Counted from the first letter of the stretch, positions 49,401 to 60,800 are shown. The stretch is 64,000 nt of DNA from Rhodococcus sp. KRD197 (GCF_017168235.1 NZ_JABFAO010000002.1:348729-412728), one strand, 5' to 3'. Translations and numbers: made by a program. The notes: generated by a model from the sequence alone, not told the origin.

Positions 49401-51490
49401 CGCTCAAGCGCAAGGAAGACGAATCCGAGACCTTCCTCGCGGCCCTCGCGCAGCTGTACGTGCACGGGCACGCGCTGGACCTGACCACTCTCTTCGGTGC
49501 GGGCGGCTACGCACCCATTCCGCGAACTGCCTACCTGCGCAAGGAATTCTGGCTCAGCACCCGAGTCAGCTCCTCCGGCAACTCACGTGTTCCCGGTGCC
49601 CGGGTCTCCCTGCCGGACGGTCGCCGTGTCTGGGAGGTCGACGCCTCGGCCGTCGACTCGCTGGATCTGCTCGTCGAAGCTGCTGCAGCGCAGGTGCTCT
49701 CGGGCGTAACGCTCGGCGCGTCGGTGACGCACGCGGTGGTGCCGCGCAGTGGCACCCTCGTCACCACCCTCACCACGCACCTCGGCGGAGCCTCCCTGCA
49801 GATCCACGCCAACCGCGGTGGTGGCTTCACCCTGCTGCACGAGGCAGTGGTCACCTCCGGTGACGCGCTACCCGAACCGACTGTCGCAGTTGCGTTGCCG
49901 TCGACATCGCCGATGGAAGAACTGCCCGAGGTGGTCGAGGACTTCGGCGATCGCTGGGACCCCAACGGAAATCAGAGGCTCGAAGATCGTCTGGCGATCA
50001 TCGTCGCCGAGTCCATGGGTTACGCGCCCGAGGACCTGCCGCCGGAGATCCCGTTGATCGAACTGGGGTTGGATTCGCTGAGCGCGGTGCGCATCAAGAA
50101 CCGTGTCGAGTACGAGTTCGATATCCCCACCGTGCAACTGCAGGCAGTACGCGATGCGAACCTCCTCGAGGTGGAGAAGTACCTCCGCTACGCCCTCGAC
50201 AACCGCGAGGAAGTCCAGGCACTCGCCGAGAAGCAGCAGGCAGACAAGGCCGCCGAGGCCGCCGCCGACGAGGGCCAGCAGGCACGGGAAGAAGCCGTCG
50301 ACTCCGCCGTGGGCTCGCCCGAGGCGACCGTGCCGAGCGCCGAGTACCAGCCGGTCCCTGCCGCCGAGCCGTCGGATGTGAGCAGTCGCGAATCGTTCGC
50401 CGAGGCTGCCGGATCCGATGTCCCGCCGCGTGACAACGCCGAGCGTCTGACCTTCGCAACCTGGGCGGTGGTGACGAAGGAATCCGCGAAGGGCATCTTC
50501 AACACCCTCCCGATCCTCGACGACGAGACCGCCGAGAAGTTGGCGGCACGGCTGACCGAGCGGGCAGGCGGCGAGGTCACCTTCGACGACGTGCTCGATT
50601 CGGAAACCATCGAGCAGTTGGCAGAGAAGGTCCGACCGCACCTCGAAGGCGGCGAGATCGACGGGGTTGTTCGCAACCTGCGCCCGCGTCCCGAAGGGTC
50701 GACCGCCACCCCCGTGTTCGCGTTCCATTCGGCTGGAAGTTCGACGGTGGCTTACGAGCCGCTGCTACGCAAGCTGCCCGCAGGCACACCCATGTACGGT
50801 CTCGAGCGCGTCGAAGGTCCCATCTCGGTGCGTGCAGCCGAGTACGTCCCGCTCATTCGCGAGATCCAGCCCGAAGGACCGTACGTGTTCGTCGGCTGGT
50901 CACTCGGCGGAATCCTGGCCTACGAGGTCGCCCGGCAGATGGAAGAGCAGGGCATCGAGGTCGCATACGTGGGGCTTCTCGACACGGTGATGCCGGGTAG
51001 GGAAATTCCCGACACGCGTGAAGAGGTCCGGCGTCGTTGGGAGCGGTACGCCAAGTTCGCGAAGAAGACCTACGGCGTCGACTACCCGATTCCGTACGAC
51101 AAGCTCGTCGACGCGGACGACGAAGGGCAGATCCGGATCATCACCGACCTGGTCAAGCTCAGTGGCGCAAAGATCCCCGGCGGGATCATCGAGCATCAGC
51201 GCACGTCGTGGCTCGACAACCGAGCAATCCAGACCGCGGAGCTCAAGAAGTACGGCGGGCACGTCACGCTCTACATGGCCGACAAGTACCACGATGACGC
51301 CATCGCGCTCGAGCCCGCATACGCCACCAGAGAAGAGCACGGCGGCTGGGCTCCGGTGGTGCAGGATCTCGAGATCGTCTACATCGGAGGCGACCACCTC
51401 GCAGTGGTGGACGAGCCGTACATTGGACGGATCGCGGCACACATGACGAAAAAGCTCGACGAGATCGAGTCAGCGAGAACCGGAGCCTAG
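46463..51490 (+). CDS. pks13: Polyketide synthase Pks13, mycolic-acid condensase
   Basis: The 1675-residue enzyme condenses the meromycoloyl chain with a carboxylated alpha-chain. Domain order: N-ACP (phosphopantetheine Ser55 in FGLSSRDA), ketosynthase (Cys287 in DTACSSS, the same number as in M. tuberculosis), acyltransferase (Ser767 in GHSMGEV), C-ACP (Ser1205 in LGLDSLSA) and thioesterase (Ser1480 in GWSLGGI). Acidic/Ala-rich linkers lie between AT-ACP and ACP-TE. GTG 46463 is followed directly by ATG 46466; either may start. It is 4 bp from accD4. Confidence 0.98.
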   Translation: MMAEQETDNIERVEGADMTVAQLRQWLRNWVADATGQPADQISDDRPMEEFGLSSRDAVALSGEIEELVGVTLTATVAYQHPTIASLATRIIEGEPDEPADSADDAFYLQGNVHADSHDIAIVGVSTRFPGAGTTPEEMWALLSEGRDGITDLPEGRWEEFTSDPAIKAAVDACVTKGGYLDDVKTFDAEFFAMSPNEVVNVDPQQRLALELTWEALEHARIPASSVKGKQVGVFIGSSSNDYQLLAVSDPNAHPYALTGTSTAIVANRVSYFYDFRGPSIAVDTACSSSLVAVHQAVRSLRTGESDLALAGGVNMLLAPPITVGFGQTGVLAPDGKIKAFSSDANGMIRSEGGGLVVLKRLEDAKRDGDDILAVVAGSAVNQDGRSNGLLAPSPDAQADALRFAYRDAGIAPSGVDYIEAHGTGTILGDPIEADALGRVVGRGRDADKPALLGSAKTNFGHLESAAGAAGLIKVVLAMQQNRLPASLNYAGPNPYIDFDKAHLKVVAEGAEWPRYTGKAVAGISGFGFGGTNAHVVVKEYVADEVAGVEPADPDAVLAEGVSGGGSEMESTDPITEAEQITEEAAAAETVVLAVSAALPSRRKRAASDLADWLETEAGSTTPLADVGRALAKRNHGRSRAVVLASTRAEAITGLRAIAAGKPGQGVFSADSPASNGAVWVFSGFGSQHRKMASTLYRTNKVFASAVDEVDELLIDEAGYSIKEIILDDSQTYEFENSQVAIFVIQVALAATLRAHGAEPAAVIGHSMGEVAAAYVAGGLNLEDAVRIIYARSRLLAEGQEGLGAASQGAMALVEYTPDEVTALTDQFPDVEPCVYAAPTHTTVGGPRAQIEALVEMAEAAEKMARILDVKGAGHTAAVDVLLGELAAELAGIEPGMLRAGVYSSVDKESDYRAGHEPIHGVDYWTKGMRHPVWFTQAVNVAVGNGHTTFVELAPNPVALMSVAATAWAAGVADATLIPTLKRKEDESETFLAALAQLYVHGHALDLTTLFGAGGYAPIPRTAYLRKEFWLSTRVSSSGNSRVPGARVSLPDGRRVWEVDASAVDSLDLLVEAAAAQVLSGVTLGASVTHAVVPRSGTLVTTLTTHLGGASLQIHANRGGGFTLLHEAVVTSGDALPEPTVAVALPSTSPMEELPEVVEDFGDRWDPNGNQRLEDRLAIIVAESMGYAPEDLPPEIPLIELGLDSLSAVRIKNRVEYEFDIPTVQLQAVRDANLLEVEKYLRYALDNREEVQALAEKQQADKAAEAAADEGQQAREEAVDSAVGSPEATVPSAEYQPVPAAEPSDVSSRESFAEAAGSDVPPRDNAERLTFATWAVVTKESAKGIFNTLPILDDETAEKLAARLTERAGGEVTFDDVLDSETIEQLAEKVRPHLEGGEIDGVVRNLRPRPEGSTATPVFAFHSAGSSTVAYEPLLRKLPAGTPMYGLERVEGPISVRAAEYVPLIREIQPEGPYVFVGWSLGGILAYEVARQMEEQGIEVAYVGLLDTVMPGREIPDTREEVRRRWERYAKFAKKTYGVDYPIPYDKLVDADDEGQIRIITDLVKLSGAKIPGGIIEHQRTSWLDNRAIQTAELKKYGGHVTLYMADKYHDDAIALEPAYATREEHGGWAPVVQDLEIVYIGGDHLAVVDEPYIGRIAAHMTKKLDEIESARTGA

Positions 51491-51494
51491 AACC

Positions 51495-53039
51495 TTGACT
51501 GGTACCACCGCCGAAAAGTTGGCCGATCTGCGGGCCAACCTCGAACTCGCCAGCGAACCGTCTGGTGAGATCGGTATCGCCAAGCGTGCGAAGAAGGGCA
51601 TCCCCAGCGCCCGTCAACGTATCGACATGCTGCTGGATCCGGGTAGTTTCGTCGAAATCGGCGCCCTGGTAAGAGCGCCCAACGACCCGACCGCGCTCTA
51701 CAGCGACGGCGTGGTCACCGGGCACGGCACTGTCGACGGCCGACCGGTGGCGGTGTTCTCGCACGACCAGACCGTCTTCGGTGGGACGGTCGGCGAAATG
51801 TTCGGCCGCAAGGTCGCCGGGATCATGGACTTCGCGATCAAGGTCGGATGCCCGGTGGTCGGCATCAACGACTCCGGCGGTGCCCGTGTTCAGGACGCCG
51901 TCACCTCGTTGGCCTGGTATGCCGAACTCGGGCGACGCCATGAACCGCTGTCCGGTATGTGCCCGCAGATCTCGGTGATCCTCGGCAAGTGTGCCGGCGG
52001 CGCCGTCTACGCACCCATCAACACAGATGTCGTGGTCGCCACCGAAGAGGCGTACATGTTCGTCACGGGACCGGACATCATCAAGTCCGTCACCGGCGAG
52101 GAAGTCAGTCTCGACGAACTCGGCAGCGCCCGCAAGCAGGCCGAGTACGGCAACGTGCATCACGTGGCGAAGGACGAGAAGGCTGCATTCGACTGGGTGC
52201 GAACCTATTTGGGCTACATGCCGTCGAGCTGCCAGGAAGACCCTCCCGTCGTCAACCCGGGACTCGAACCCGAGATCACCGAGTCCGACCTCTCGCTCGA
52301 CAAGGTCATGCCCGACGCCGACAACGCCGGTTACGACATGCACGACATCATTCTGCGGATCTTCGACGACGGCGAGTTCCTCGAACTTTCGACGGGCATC
52401 GCACCGAATGTGATCACCGGCCTCACCCGCGTCGACGGCAAGTCCGTCGGTGTCGTCGCGAACCAGCCGATGTTCCTTTCCGGCGCGCTCGACGCCGACA
52501 GCGCCGACAAAGCCGCGCGCTTCGTACGCATCTGCGACGCCTACAACATCCCGCTCGTGTTCCTCGTCGATACGCCCGGGTTCCTGCCCGGGGTCGATCA
52601 GGAAAAGGTCGGCGTGATCAAACGCGGTGGGCGCTTCCTGTTCTCGTACATCGAGGCAACCGTTCCCAAGGTCACCGTGGTCGTCCGCAAGGCCTACGGT
52701 GGCGGCTACGCGGTGATGGGCTGCAAGCAGCTCGGCGCCGACATCAACTTCGCCTGGCCCACAGCCCGCATCGCCGTCATGGGCGCCGAAGGTGCCGTCA
52801 ACATCATCGGCCGCAAGCAGCTCGCCGCAGCCGGCGACAACGCACCCGCCGTCCGCCAGCAGCTCATCAACTTCTACAACGAGCACGTGGCAACCCCGTG
52901 GGTGGCAGCCGAGCGTGGCTACATCGACGCCGTCATCGAGCCGTCGCGAACCCGACTCGAACTCCGCACGGCCCTCAAGCTGCTGACGGACAAGAAGGTG
53001 TTCAAGAATCCCCGGAAGCACCACCTGCTGCCGATCTAG
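51495..53039 (+). CDS. accD4: Acyl-CoA carboxylase beta subunit AccD4
   Basis: The 514-residue carboxyltransferase carboxylates the long acyl-CoA that becomes the alpha-branch of mycolic acids, acting with AccA3 and AccD5. N- and C-terminal crotonase-like halves carry the oxyanion-hole glycines ([12 protein letters not shown] and the later [19 protein letters not shown]). The start is TTG 51495, 4 bp after pks13, so translation is likely coupled. A 51-bp palindrome starts 31 bp after the stop. Confidence 0.97.
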   Translation: MTGTTAEKLADLRANLELASEPSGEIGIAKRAKKGIPSARQRIDMLLDPGSFVEIGALVRAPNDPTALYSDGVVTGHGTVDGRPVAVFSHDQTVFGGTVGEMFGRKVAGIMDFAIKVGCPVVGINDSGGARVQDAVTSLAWYAELGRRHEPLSGMCPQISVILGKCAGGAVYAPINTDVVVATEEAYMFVTGPDIIKSVTGEEVSLDELGSARKQAEYGNVHHVAKDEKAAFDWVRTYLGYMPSSCQEDPPVVNPGLEPEITESDLSLDKVMPDADNAGYDMHDIILRIFDDGEFLELSTGIAPNVITGLTRVDGKSVGVVANQPMFLSGALDADSADKAARFVRICDAYNIPLVFLVDTPGFLPGVDQEKVGVIKRGGRFLFSYIEATVPKVTVVVRKAYGGGYAVMGCKQLGADINFAWPTARIAVMGAEGAVNIIGRKQLAAAGDNAPAVRQQLINFYNEHVATPWVAAERGYIDAVIEPSRTRLELRTALKLLTDKKVFKNPRKHHLLPI

Positions 53040-53069
53040 CTGCCGCCGCTTTTCCCCCTCCCCCTTTCG

Positions 53070-53120
53070 GCATGAATGGGCCATTGCAACCGTCTAACCG
53101 TTGCGGTGGCCCATTCATGC
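53070..53120. repeat. 51-bp palindromic repeat, copy 3 (downstream of accD4)
   Basis: Same 21-9-21 layout, loop CGTCTAACC. The two imperfect stem positions are T-G wobbles on the plus strand, the accD4 strand, and A-C mismatches on the other. A C/T-rich run precedes it. No CCGAA array follows. Confidence 0.95.
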
Positions 53121-53132
53121 CCGTGGTCGCTG

Positions 53133-54095
53133 TCAGTGACGCTGTGCAGGCCGGACGACGACTGGAGGCCGCGGCCGGTTCGATGCCTGCTGGTAGTGCG
53201 ATCGCAAATCGGCCAGCACTCTGCCTGGATTGTCTCGAATGTCTCTGGGAAGGTGGGAGGCGACAATCAGGCCGTGTCCCTGCATCCTCATCCGTCGAGA
53301 CATGGTTTCCGCGTGATCTTTCGGCGACAGATGGTGAGCGAGCGAGTCGATCTCCCACGAGAATCCGACGCAGTCGAGCCAGTTGTCGGTGTTGCAGATG
53401 AATTCCCCTGACGCGGTGTAGATGTTGCAGTTGTGCATCATCGGCGGCAGCCCACTGTCGGCATACAGCTTCTGCGCTTGTAGTTCCGCGACCGAGTGCG
53501 CATCGTCGCGAAGCTCGCGCACGACTCGCTTGCTGATCGCTCCGTATCTTCTTGGCCCTTCCGCAAGTTCGCGCGCGATGTCGTCGAGCGTCGCACCCCC
53601 TCGCTGCACAACTTCGGCGATCAGCTTGACGCAATGCTCGTCTGTTTTCGTGGACCGTGTCGCGTCTGCGAGACTCCGAACCAGTGGAGCCACGCGCAGG
53701 CTGCCCTTGACGACGGCCTCGGGCATGCGCCAGGACCGCTCGACCCGAACGAACGACTTCGACGCCCGCCGTGCATCACCGGGGATGAGCACGTGCACCT
53801 CGTTCGGCGACGAGTCGGTGCCATAGCCGTGCGCACCCAGCCCGACCAGGCCGGTGATGAGTCCGTCGGGCCCGCAGTATTCCAGCGCCGCGACCGAACG
53901 CTGAAGTTGCGACGGATAGCCGTTGTGCAGGAGATATATCCCGGGGAGTACACGCTGCCACGGCCCACCGGGTCCACAGCGCGCGGTGAGGGTGCTGTCG
54001 GAGACCTTCGCCTCTCGCAACTGTGCTCTGGTCACCACGCAATGCGTACTCAGGTCTTGAAGTTGGGAGGTTCGCGCCCATGTCGGTTTCTTCAT
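53133..54095 (-). CDS. AbiEi-antitoxin/DUF559-like protein
   Basis: The 320-residue soluble protein has the plan of actinobacterial proteins annotated as type IV antitoxin AbiEi-like. The N-terminal winged-helix-like part has VVTRAQLREAKVSDSTL and WQRVLPGIYLL. A middle domain carries GLITGLVGLGAHGYG and VHVLIPGD. The C-terminal DUF559/PD-(D/E)xK-like segment has TDNWLDCVGFSWEIDSLAHH. ATG 54095 is chosen; the frame continues upstream through the palindrome and tandem array, which looks non-coding. It is a solitary gene bracketed by two palindromes. Nuclease activity is not demonstrated by sequence alone. Confidence 0.75.
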   Translation of the reverse strand: MKKPTWARTSQLQDLSTHCVVTRAQLREAKVSDSTLTARCGPGGPWQRVLPGIYLLHNGYPSQLQRSVAALEYCGPDGLITGLVGLGAHGYGTDSSPNEVHVLIPGDARRASKSFVRVERSWRMPEAVVKGSLRVAPLVRSLADATRSTKTDEHCVKLIAEVVQRGGATLDDIARELAEGPRRYGAISKRVVRELRDDAHSVAELQAQKLYADSGLPPMMHNCNIYTASGEFICNTDNWLDCVGFSWEIDSLAHHLSPKDHAETMSRRMRMQGHGLIVASHLPRDIRDNPGRVLADLRSHYQQASNRPRPPVVVRPAQRH

Positions 54096-54265
54096 GGCTG
54101 CACTGTCGGTGCTCGGACCGACATCTGAACCGCGATTCGGAGCACATCGGGGAGGTCTGTGGACGAGCGCCGCCGCTGTGGATAACCAGGGCTTGCGGGC
54201 GCCGAACTGATGCATTGTGTCGTAGCTGCATGCTAGGGCGCTGGTAGTGCGGCCCGCCCCTTTCC
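54096..54265. other. Intergenic stretch with two DnaA-box-like 9-mers
   Basis: This is the gene-free part of the only gap over 300 bp (54096-54422). It holds TGTGGACGA at 54158 and TGTGGATAA at 54177, probably within the leader of the minus-strand AbiEi-like gene. Nothing coding is seen. The rest of the gap is palindrome copy 4 and a tandem array. Confidence 0.5.
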
Positions 54266-54316
54266 GCATGAATGGGCCATCACAACCGTCTAGCCGTTGC
54301 AATGGCCCATTCATGC
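54266..54316. repeat. 51-bp palindromic repeat, copy 4 (downstream of the Emb gene)
   Basis: 21-9-21 layout, loop CGTCTAGCC as in copy 1. The two imperfect positions are G-U in minus-strand RNA (the Emb strand, stop 107 bp away) and mismatches on the plus strand. Confidence 0.95.
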
Positions 54317-54414
54317 CGAAACCCGGGGCCGAAACCCGGGCCCGAAACCCGGGGTGCCGAAGCCCGGGGGCCCGAAACCCGGGGTGCCGAAACGGGGGCG
54401 GCCGAAACCCGGCA
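54316..54414. repeat. Seven-unit 13/15-bp tandem array abutting palindrome copy 4
   Basis: Units begin at 54316, 54329, 54342, 54357, 54372, 54387 and 54402. The consensus is CCGAAACCCGGGGTG. The first two spacings are 13 bp and the rest 15 bp. The array fills the space to the Emb stop codon at 54423. Confidence 0.9.
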
Positions 54415-54422
54415 CGGCTCAC

Positions 54423-57400
54423 CTACCGGTCGAACACGCGCAGGTTCCCGGGCGTCCAGAAGCCGGATCTGGTTATCTCGCTGGTGTCGATCTCGGCGGG
54501 CACGGCCTGGGGGTAGTAGGGGTCGTAGCGTTCGAGGGAGCCCCAGTCGCGTGCCCAGTCGTTGTCGAGGTAGGTGGGGACGGTGACTGGCTGGGCGAGC
54601 ATTTCGCTCCATCCCAGGGGGCCGCCGTTGTCGGCGGACTGCCAGGTGTCGGTGGAGCTGACGGCCAGAGGTCGGTCGGGGAGGATGCGGTAGTTCGGCA
54701 TCTCGGCGACGCCGTAACGGTGGTCGAACGGCCGCTGGCACGGGAATTGCAGTCCGACGGCCCAGTCGAGCAGCACGGGCTGGTCGCTGCCGATGAGCGA
54801 GTTCAGGCTTTCGAGCTGCGGGACGCGCGGCGGGGTGAAGGCGAACCACTGGTCGCCGGTGAGGTTGGGGTCGTTGGCCACGATGCGGACGGCGTCGGCG
54901 TCCTCGGGTAGGTCGGCGATGGGGATGCGCAGGTTTCGCCACGACGGTGCGGGGCCGATGTCGCGGGGCAGGTAGGTGCCCTTGACGTCGACGGTGCCGT
55001 TGGGCTGACGCGTGCCGTACTCGACGAGCAGCGACTGCCCGTAGGTCATTGCGCCCGTGTCGTCGTAGGACAGGATGCGCCCGGCTGCGGAGACGACGAT
55101 GAGTGGGCTGGTGTCGGAGCGCTCGGGGAGCGAGTACCAACTCGATGTCGCCGACGCCGGTTCTTGGATGCCGGGCTGGTAGGAGCCGAGGACCGGGGTG
55201 GTGGCGGGGTCGAGACCGAAGGGGAGGGCTGCGGTGGAGCCGTTGACGCCGACGGCGCCGATGCCGCCGCCGGTGCCGGCGCTCTGGCCTTCCTCGAAGG
55301 CGGGGCCGACGCTTTGCTGGTCGGTGTTGCCTTGTCCCGGTTTGACTTCGACGGCATCTGCGCTGAGGTCGGTGGGGATACCGTTCGGGGTGAAGTTCCT
55401 CGGGTTCTCACCGCCGAGTGGCCCGGCTTCGGGGTTGAACTCTGCGGGGAGGGGGTTGAGGATGCCCGCGTTGGGGTTGGATTCGACCAGGACGTCGTTG
55501 GCGAGTCCGCACGAGTTCCCGGTCAGCGCTTGAACATTGGATCGGGCGAGCGAGTAGGCCGGGTACTGCGACACTGCTCCCTTGACGAGGGAGAGCACCT
55601 CGAACAGCACCATCAGGCCGGCGATGACGGTCAGCGGTGCTGCCGCGAATTTCTTTATGCGCCTGCCGCGTTCGGTTCCGGCGCGCGGTTGCGGTGGCGC
55701 GTAACCCTCACGCAGATACTGCCATCCGGCCAGGGCCAGTGCGGCGGCGAACAGGATGAGGAACAGGGTGTTGGATTCGTAGCCACTGAGCGAGACAGTC
55801 TTGTCGAACCACGGGACTCCGTAGCTCGAGACGTACCACCAACCGTTGATGCCCGAGAACGACAGTGCGAGAACGAACATGAGCCCGGCGAGGAATATGG
55901 TTCTGTTCCGCCGCGATCGAAGTGCGCTCGCGGAGATGGCAACTGCCGTCAGGGCAGCGAGACCGCCGGCGATGCCCGCGTACGAACCGAAGTGGTGCGT
56001 CCACTTGGTCGGGTTGAACATCATGAAGAAGATCGTTCCGAAAACGACACCGATCAGGCGCCAGGCCGGGCCGTTGGAGATGCCGGGGACTCGCTTGCGG
56101 CGCAGCAGGATGAACAGCGTCGAGAACAAGCACAGCAGCATCACGAGGAATGCGAACCGTCGGGCGACGGAACCGTCGACGGTTTGGACGAACAGGTAGT
56201 AGTAGCGCAGGAAGTCCTGGTACCACGCTTCGTTGGGGCCGATGGCTGTGCGTACGCGGGTCGATTCCATGACCGAGGCGTAGGTCTGGTCTGCGAAGAC
56301 GACCACGAGTACGAGGAAGCCTGCGGCGGCGAGTGGTGCGAGCAGGGGCAGTGTGCCGACCTGGCGGTGACGACGCACGACGATGCGCGCCATGGGTCTG
56401 GCGCCGGCGAGCAGGGCGGCCACACACATCAACCCGGTAGGTGCGGAGGCGAGGGTGAAGGCGCCGATCAGGAAGGCGCCTGCGGCGGGAAGTAATCGTC
56501 CGGTTGCGATGGCCCGTTCGATCGAGCACCAGGTCAGAAGTGCGCCGAGGGCGACGATCGGTTCGGGACGCAGTCCATTGTTGTACGGCAGCCAGAAAGC
56601 GAGGAACACCAAGCCGCCGGTCCACAGGGCGACGTTCGATCTGCGGACGGCTCGGCCGAGGCGCGGAACGACCTCGCGGCTGATGACCATCCAGCACAGC
56701 ACGCCGGCGATGAGCGCGGGCAAACGCATCCACGGGCTGGCGGTCGAGACCTTCGCGAACACGGCCAGCACGTCGTAGTACCAGCCGAACGGGGCTTCGG
56801 GGACGCCGAACCAACGGAAGTAGTTGGCCATGTAGCCGGAGTGCTCGGACGCGCGGGCCATGGTGAGGAGGTAGCCGTCGTCGGAGGTGTTGGCGCCGAC
56901 GAAATGCCAGCCGACGAGGACGCCCACCACGGTGACGTCGACGCCGGTGAACTTCCACCAGTGCGCTGGCAGGAACCGTCGGTGACCGCGTCCGTCGGTG
57001 CCGTCGAGCTTTCCGAGTGCGCCCATCGCGATGATGGTGCAGACGACGGCGAGGATCATCGCGAGGAGTTTGAGGACGGTCGGGCTTGAGGAGAACCGCG
57101 AGTCGATGTCGATGGTGGCGGACATGCCGGCTGGGGCCGCGCCCTCGAGGTCCGTGAACAATCCGGCGATCTGAGGCCGAAGGTCGCCGTCGAGCCGACC
57201 GGAGCGTGGGTTGCCCTCCTCGTCGACGAGGCCGGTGAACTCGGCGGAGGTGTAATCGATATTGGAGACGATTTCGATCGATCCACAGGAGGCGTTCTGC
57301 ACCTCCGCACGAGGAGCCGATGCGACGACGACGTTGCGGTCCAGCACATCGACGTTGGACTCGCCGACGCGAACGAAGAGGCTGTTCAGCGCTGCGCCCT

Positions 57401-57671
57401 GCCCCTGCGGTGGAGCGGTGGCCAGCAGCAGACCACCCTGCGGCGGGAGGCGGTCTATGGCGGAACAAGGGATCGTCGCGCTGAATGAGATGGGTGCCTG
57501 CGAGACGAGTGGTGCGTCGATGTCCTCGATGACTCCGGCGTCGGGCCAGGTAATGGACGAGTCGGTCTGCACGACGGGCAGGAACGGCGTCAGGATCGCC
57601 AGGATGGCGCCGAGGAGGCCGGTGACGATGGCGACGAGACGCGTATTGCGCACTTCGGAGCGCAGATCCAT
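54423..57671 (-). CDS. Emb-family arabinosyltransferase (EmbA/B/C), downstream copy
   Basis: The 1082-residue GT-C enzyme extends arabinan using decaprenyl-phosphoryl-arabinose; EmbA/B/C are ethambutol targets. An N-terminal periplasmic domain (about 50-200) follows the first helix. The catalytic acidic pair is in TSDDGYLL, then SGYMANYFRWFGVPEAPFGWYYD, which contains the Met equivalent to M. tuberculosis EmbB Met306. Fifteen or so membrane helices lead to a C-terminal carbohydrate-binding region (about 700-1082, ending SGFWTPGNLRVF). ATG 57671 with AAGGG upstream; the frame stays open 102 bp further. EmbB-like is my best guess. Confidence 0.93.
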   Translation of the reverse strand: MDLRSEVRNTRLVAIVTGLLGAILAILTPFLPVVQTDSSITWPDAGVIEDIDAPLVSQAPISFSATIPCSAIDRLPPQGGLLLATAPPQGQGAALNSLFVRVGESNVDVLDRNVVVASAPRAEVQNASCGSIEIVSNIDYTSAEFTGLVDEEGNPRSGRLDGDLRPQIAGLFTDLEGAAPAGMSATIDIDSRFSSSPTVLKLLAMILAVVCTIIAMGALGKLDGTDGRGHRRFLPAHWWKFTGVDVTVVGVLVGWHFVGANTSDDGYLLTMARASEHSGYMANYFRWFGVPEAPFGWYYDVLAVFAKVSTASPWMRLPALIAGVLCWMVISREVVPRLGRAVRRSNVALWTGGLVFLAFWLPYNNGLRPEPIVALGALLTWCSIERAIATGRLLPAAGAFLIGAFTLASAPTGLMCVAALLAGARPMARIVVRRHRQVGTLPLLAPLAAAGFLVLVVVFADQTYASVMESTRVRTAIGPNEAWYQDFLRYYYLFVQTVDGSVARRFAFLVMLLCLFSTLFILLRRKRVPGISNGPAWRLIGVVFGTIFFMMFNPTKWTHHFGSYAGIAGGLAALTAVAISASALRSRRNRTIFLAGLMFVLALSFSGINGWWYVSSYGVPWFDKTVSLSGYESNTLFLILFAAALALAGWQYLREGYAPPQPRAGTERGRRIKKFAAAPLTVIAGLMVLFEVLSLVKGAVSQYPAYSLARSNVQALTGNSCGLANDVLVESNPNAGILNPLPAEFNPEAGPLGGENPRNFTPNGIPTDLSADAVEVKPGQGNTDQQSVGPAFEEGQSAGTGGGIGAVGVNGSTAALPFGLDPATTPVLGSYQPGIQEPASATSSWYSLPERSDTSPLIVVSAAGRILSYDDTGAMTYGQSLLVEYGTRQPNGTVDVKGTYLPRDIGPAPSWRNLRIPIADLPEDADAVRIVANDPNLTGDQWFAFTPPRVPQLESLNSLIGSDQPVLLDWAVGLQFPCQRPFDHRYGVAEMPNYRILPDRPLAVSSTDTWQSADNGGPLGWSEMLAQPVTVPTYLDNDWARDWGSLERYDPYYPQAVPAEIDTSEITRSGFWTPGNLRVFDR

Positions 57672-57821
57672 ATTGGAACCCTTCGGCGGAGTAGCGAAGG
57701 GCACGGCGGAGTTCTCTGTCACGGCGTCGGGCACGGTTGTCGATGTTATGCGAGCGTGATCCGAAGAGCACACACGCCCGGTCCGGGACGACTCCCCGGA
57801 ACCGGCGCGTGAACCGGGAGA

Positions 57822-60800
57822 TCAGTCGTTTTTGATCGGTCCGGGGCTGAACAAACCGGACCGGGTCTCCTCTGTGACGGTCACCTCGGCGGGTGCGGCG
57901 CTCGGTTCGAGTGGGGAGTATCTCTCGATGGATCCCCAATCTCGGTCGTAGTCGTCCTGCAGGTACGAGGGCACGGTCCGTGCGGCGAGAAGCTGTTCGG
58001 TCCAGCCCAGCGGACCACCGCCGAACCAGTCCTGCCACGCGTTGGTCGATTCGGCACCGGGCCGATCGGGGATGATTCGGTACTCAGGCACCTCGGCGAC
58101 GCCGTAGCGGTGATCGAACGGCCGCTGGCATGGGAACGCGAGCCCGACGGCCCAGTCGAGCAGCACCGGCGCCTCCGAGCCGACGAGGTCGTTCAGCGAC
58201 TGCGTGATCGGCACGCGCGGGGGAGTGATGGCAGCCCACTGGTTGGCCGCGAGATCGGCATCATCGACGACGATGCGGACGGCGTCGGCCTCGGGAGGCA
58301 GGTCGGCCAGCGGCACTCTCAGGTTGCGCCACGATGGGTTCGGGCCGATGTCCAGTGGCGTGATGCGTCCCAGCGCCTGCACGTCGGCACCGTCGCGCAC
58401 GCCGTATTCGAGTTCGACACTCGCGCCCGGGGTGACGATGCCGTCGGAATCCACCGAGCGGATGCGGCCGGCTGCGGCGATGGAGATCAGGTCCCCGCCT
58501 TCACCCGGTAGGCCGTACCAATCCGTCGTCAGCGATGCCGGTTCGTCGGTGCCGAAGCTGCCGAGAACCGGTGTGGTGGCCGCGTCGAGTCCGAACGGCA
58601 GTGCGACGGTGCTGCCGTTGATTCCGGCGTCGGCTTCGGTTCCGCCTTCGGTGCCGGAGCTGTTGGTGGAGACGGTGGTGCTGCCGTCGGTCGGGGTGAT
58701 GGAGTTCGCGCCGCCCTGAGAGGATTCCTCGGCGTCGGCTCGTAGGTCCGACGCGACCCCGTTGGGGGTGAATCCGATGTTTCCGCCGGCGGCGAGTGGA
58801 TCCGGATTGCTCGAGAGCGGTTGCAGCATCGAGGCATTGGGGTCGGTCTCGACTCGAACGTCGGTTGCGAGGCCACAGGTGTTGCCGACGAGCGAGTTGA
58901 TGTTGGACCGCGCGATCGAATATGCGGGGTACTGGGCGGTCGCGCCCTTGAGGAGCGAGAGGATTTCGAACAGGACGACGCCACCGGCGACGACCGTCAG
59001 CGCGGACGGCGAGAAGCGGCGCCGTTTCGGCTTCGGTGACTTGGCGAACGGCGTTCGGATGTGCTGGTAGGCGGCGTACATCAGGGTCAGCAGGGTGAGG
59101 CCGAGCAGAAGGGTCGAGAATCCTTTGCCCGCAATGGACGGTGGCTTGTCGAACCAGGGGATGCCGTAGCTCGAGACGTACCACCAACCGTTCGACCCGG
59201 TGAACGCCAATGCCGTCAGGAACAGCACGGCCGCGGTGAAGAGCGTGCGGTTGCGCGGTGAGGTGATGGTTGCGGCCGTGACGCCCACTGCAGCGAGTGC
59301 TGCGACGGAGCCGGCCAGGCCGGCATAGACGCCGAAGTGGTGGGTCCATTTGGTGGGGGTGAACATCATCAGAGCCAGTGCGCCGATGATGATTCCGAGG
59401 ATGCGGCGTGACGGACCGATTGCGGTGCCGGGGATGCGGCCGTTCTTGCGGAGCATGACGAAGATCGACACCGCGACGCACAGCAGCATGGCGAAGACAC
59501 CGAACCGGCGAGCCAAGGAGCCGTCGGGAGTGATCATCATCAACGAGTCCCAGCGGATTCGCTCGTCGAACCAGGCGACATTGGGGCCTACCGCCGACCG
59601 CACTCGGGTCGCTTCGAGGACGGATGCGAGGGTCTGATCGGCAAAGATCGCCATCAGAACCGCGGTTCCCGACGCCAGCAGCGGGGCGATCAGTGCGGCG
59701 AATCCAACGAGTTTGGCCCGGCGGACGAGGATCTGCACGAGCGGTCTGGCGCCGGCCAGCAGGGCGGCGATGCAGATCAATCCCGTGGGTCCCGCGGCGA
59801 GTGCGAACGCCGCGATGAGCACGGCGACGGCGGCGGGCAGCAGTCGTCCGGTTGCGATGGCACGTTCGACGGAACACCAGGTCAGCAACGCTCCGAGAGC
59901 GATGATGGGCTCGGGGCGCAGGCCGTTGTCGTAGGGGAGCCAGAAGGCGAGAAACACGAGGCCGGCAGTCCATCTGGCGACGTTGCTGCGGACGACCGCG
60001 CGGCCCAGCCTGGGGATCACTTCGCGGCTGATGACCATCCAGCAGAGGATTCCGGCGATGAGCGCGGGCAGCCGCATCCACACGCTGGCGGTGGATACCT
60101 TGGCGAACGCGGCCAGCATGTCGTAGTAGGGCATACCGAACGGCGCTTCGGGGACGCCGAACCACCGGTAATAGTTCGCCATGTAGCCGGCGTTCTCCGA
60201 CACCCGTGCCATGTTGAGCAGGTAGCCGTCGTCGGAGGTGTTGGCGCCGATGATGTGCCACAGCAGAAGAGTGCCGATGACGATGGCGTCGACGCCGGTG
60301 ATCTTCCACCAGTTGGCAGGCAGGAAGCGGCGTGCGCGACGGCCGTCGACACCGTCGAGCCGGTGCAGGGCGAACAGCGAGGCGATCACCGCGATGACGC
60401 CGACGGCGATCGCCAGGAGCTTGAACAGAGACGGACTCGACGAGAACCGCGAGTCGATCTCGGCGGTGACACTCAGACCGGGGGCGCTCTGGTCGAGTTC
60501 GGTGAAGATCCCGACCATCTGCGGGCGGACGTCGCCCTCGATCGTGTTGGTTTCGCCACCTGCCGTCACCACCGTGCGTGCATGGTCACTGTCGACGGTC
60601 ACTTCGCAGGCGCCGGTCGTGGACGCCTCGCCCAGCACCTGGTCGCGCAGGACTACCTCGACCGACTGCTCGTCGTCGGCCCGCACAACGAGGCCGCGGC
60701 CCGCGATGTCGGGTGCTCCGGGCGGGAGCGTCGAGACCAGGATGCCCGACGCGTCCGTGCAGGGAACCGTCGCCTCGAGCCGTAGCGGGGTGTACGAGAT

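Noticed and set aside
54096..54422. Upstream extension of the AbiEi-like frame, reading through the tandem array and palindrome as Pro/Arg/Gly repeats
   Set aside because: The extension is translated repeat DNA, and a good ATG with normal protein sequence lies at 54095.
55708..58038. Long Arg-rich minus-strand frame across the Emb genes
   Set aside because: GC-rich shadow of the Emb coding frame; composition is unlike a real protein and it crosses a gene boundary.
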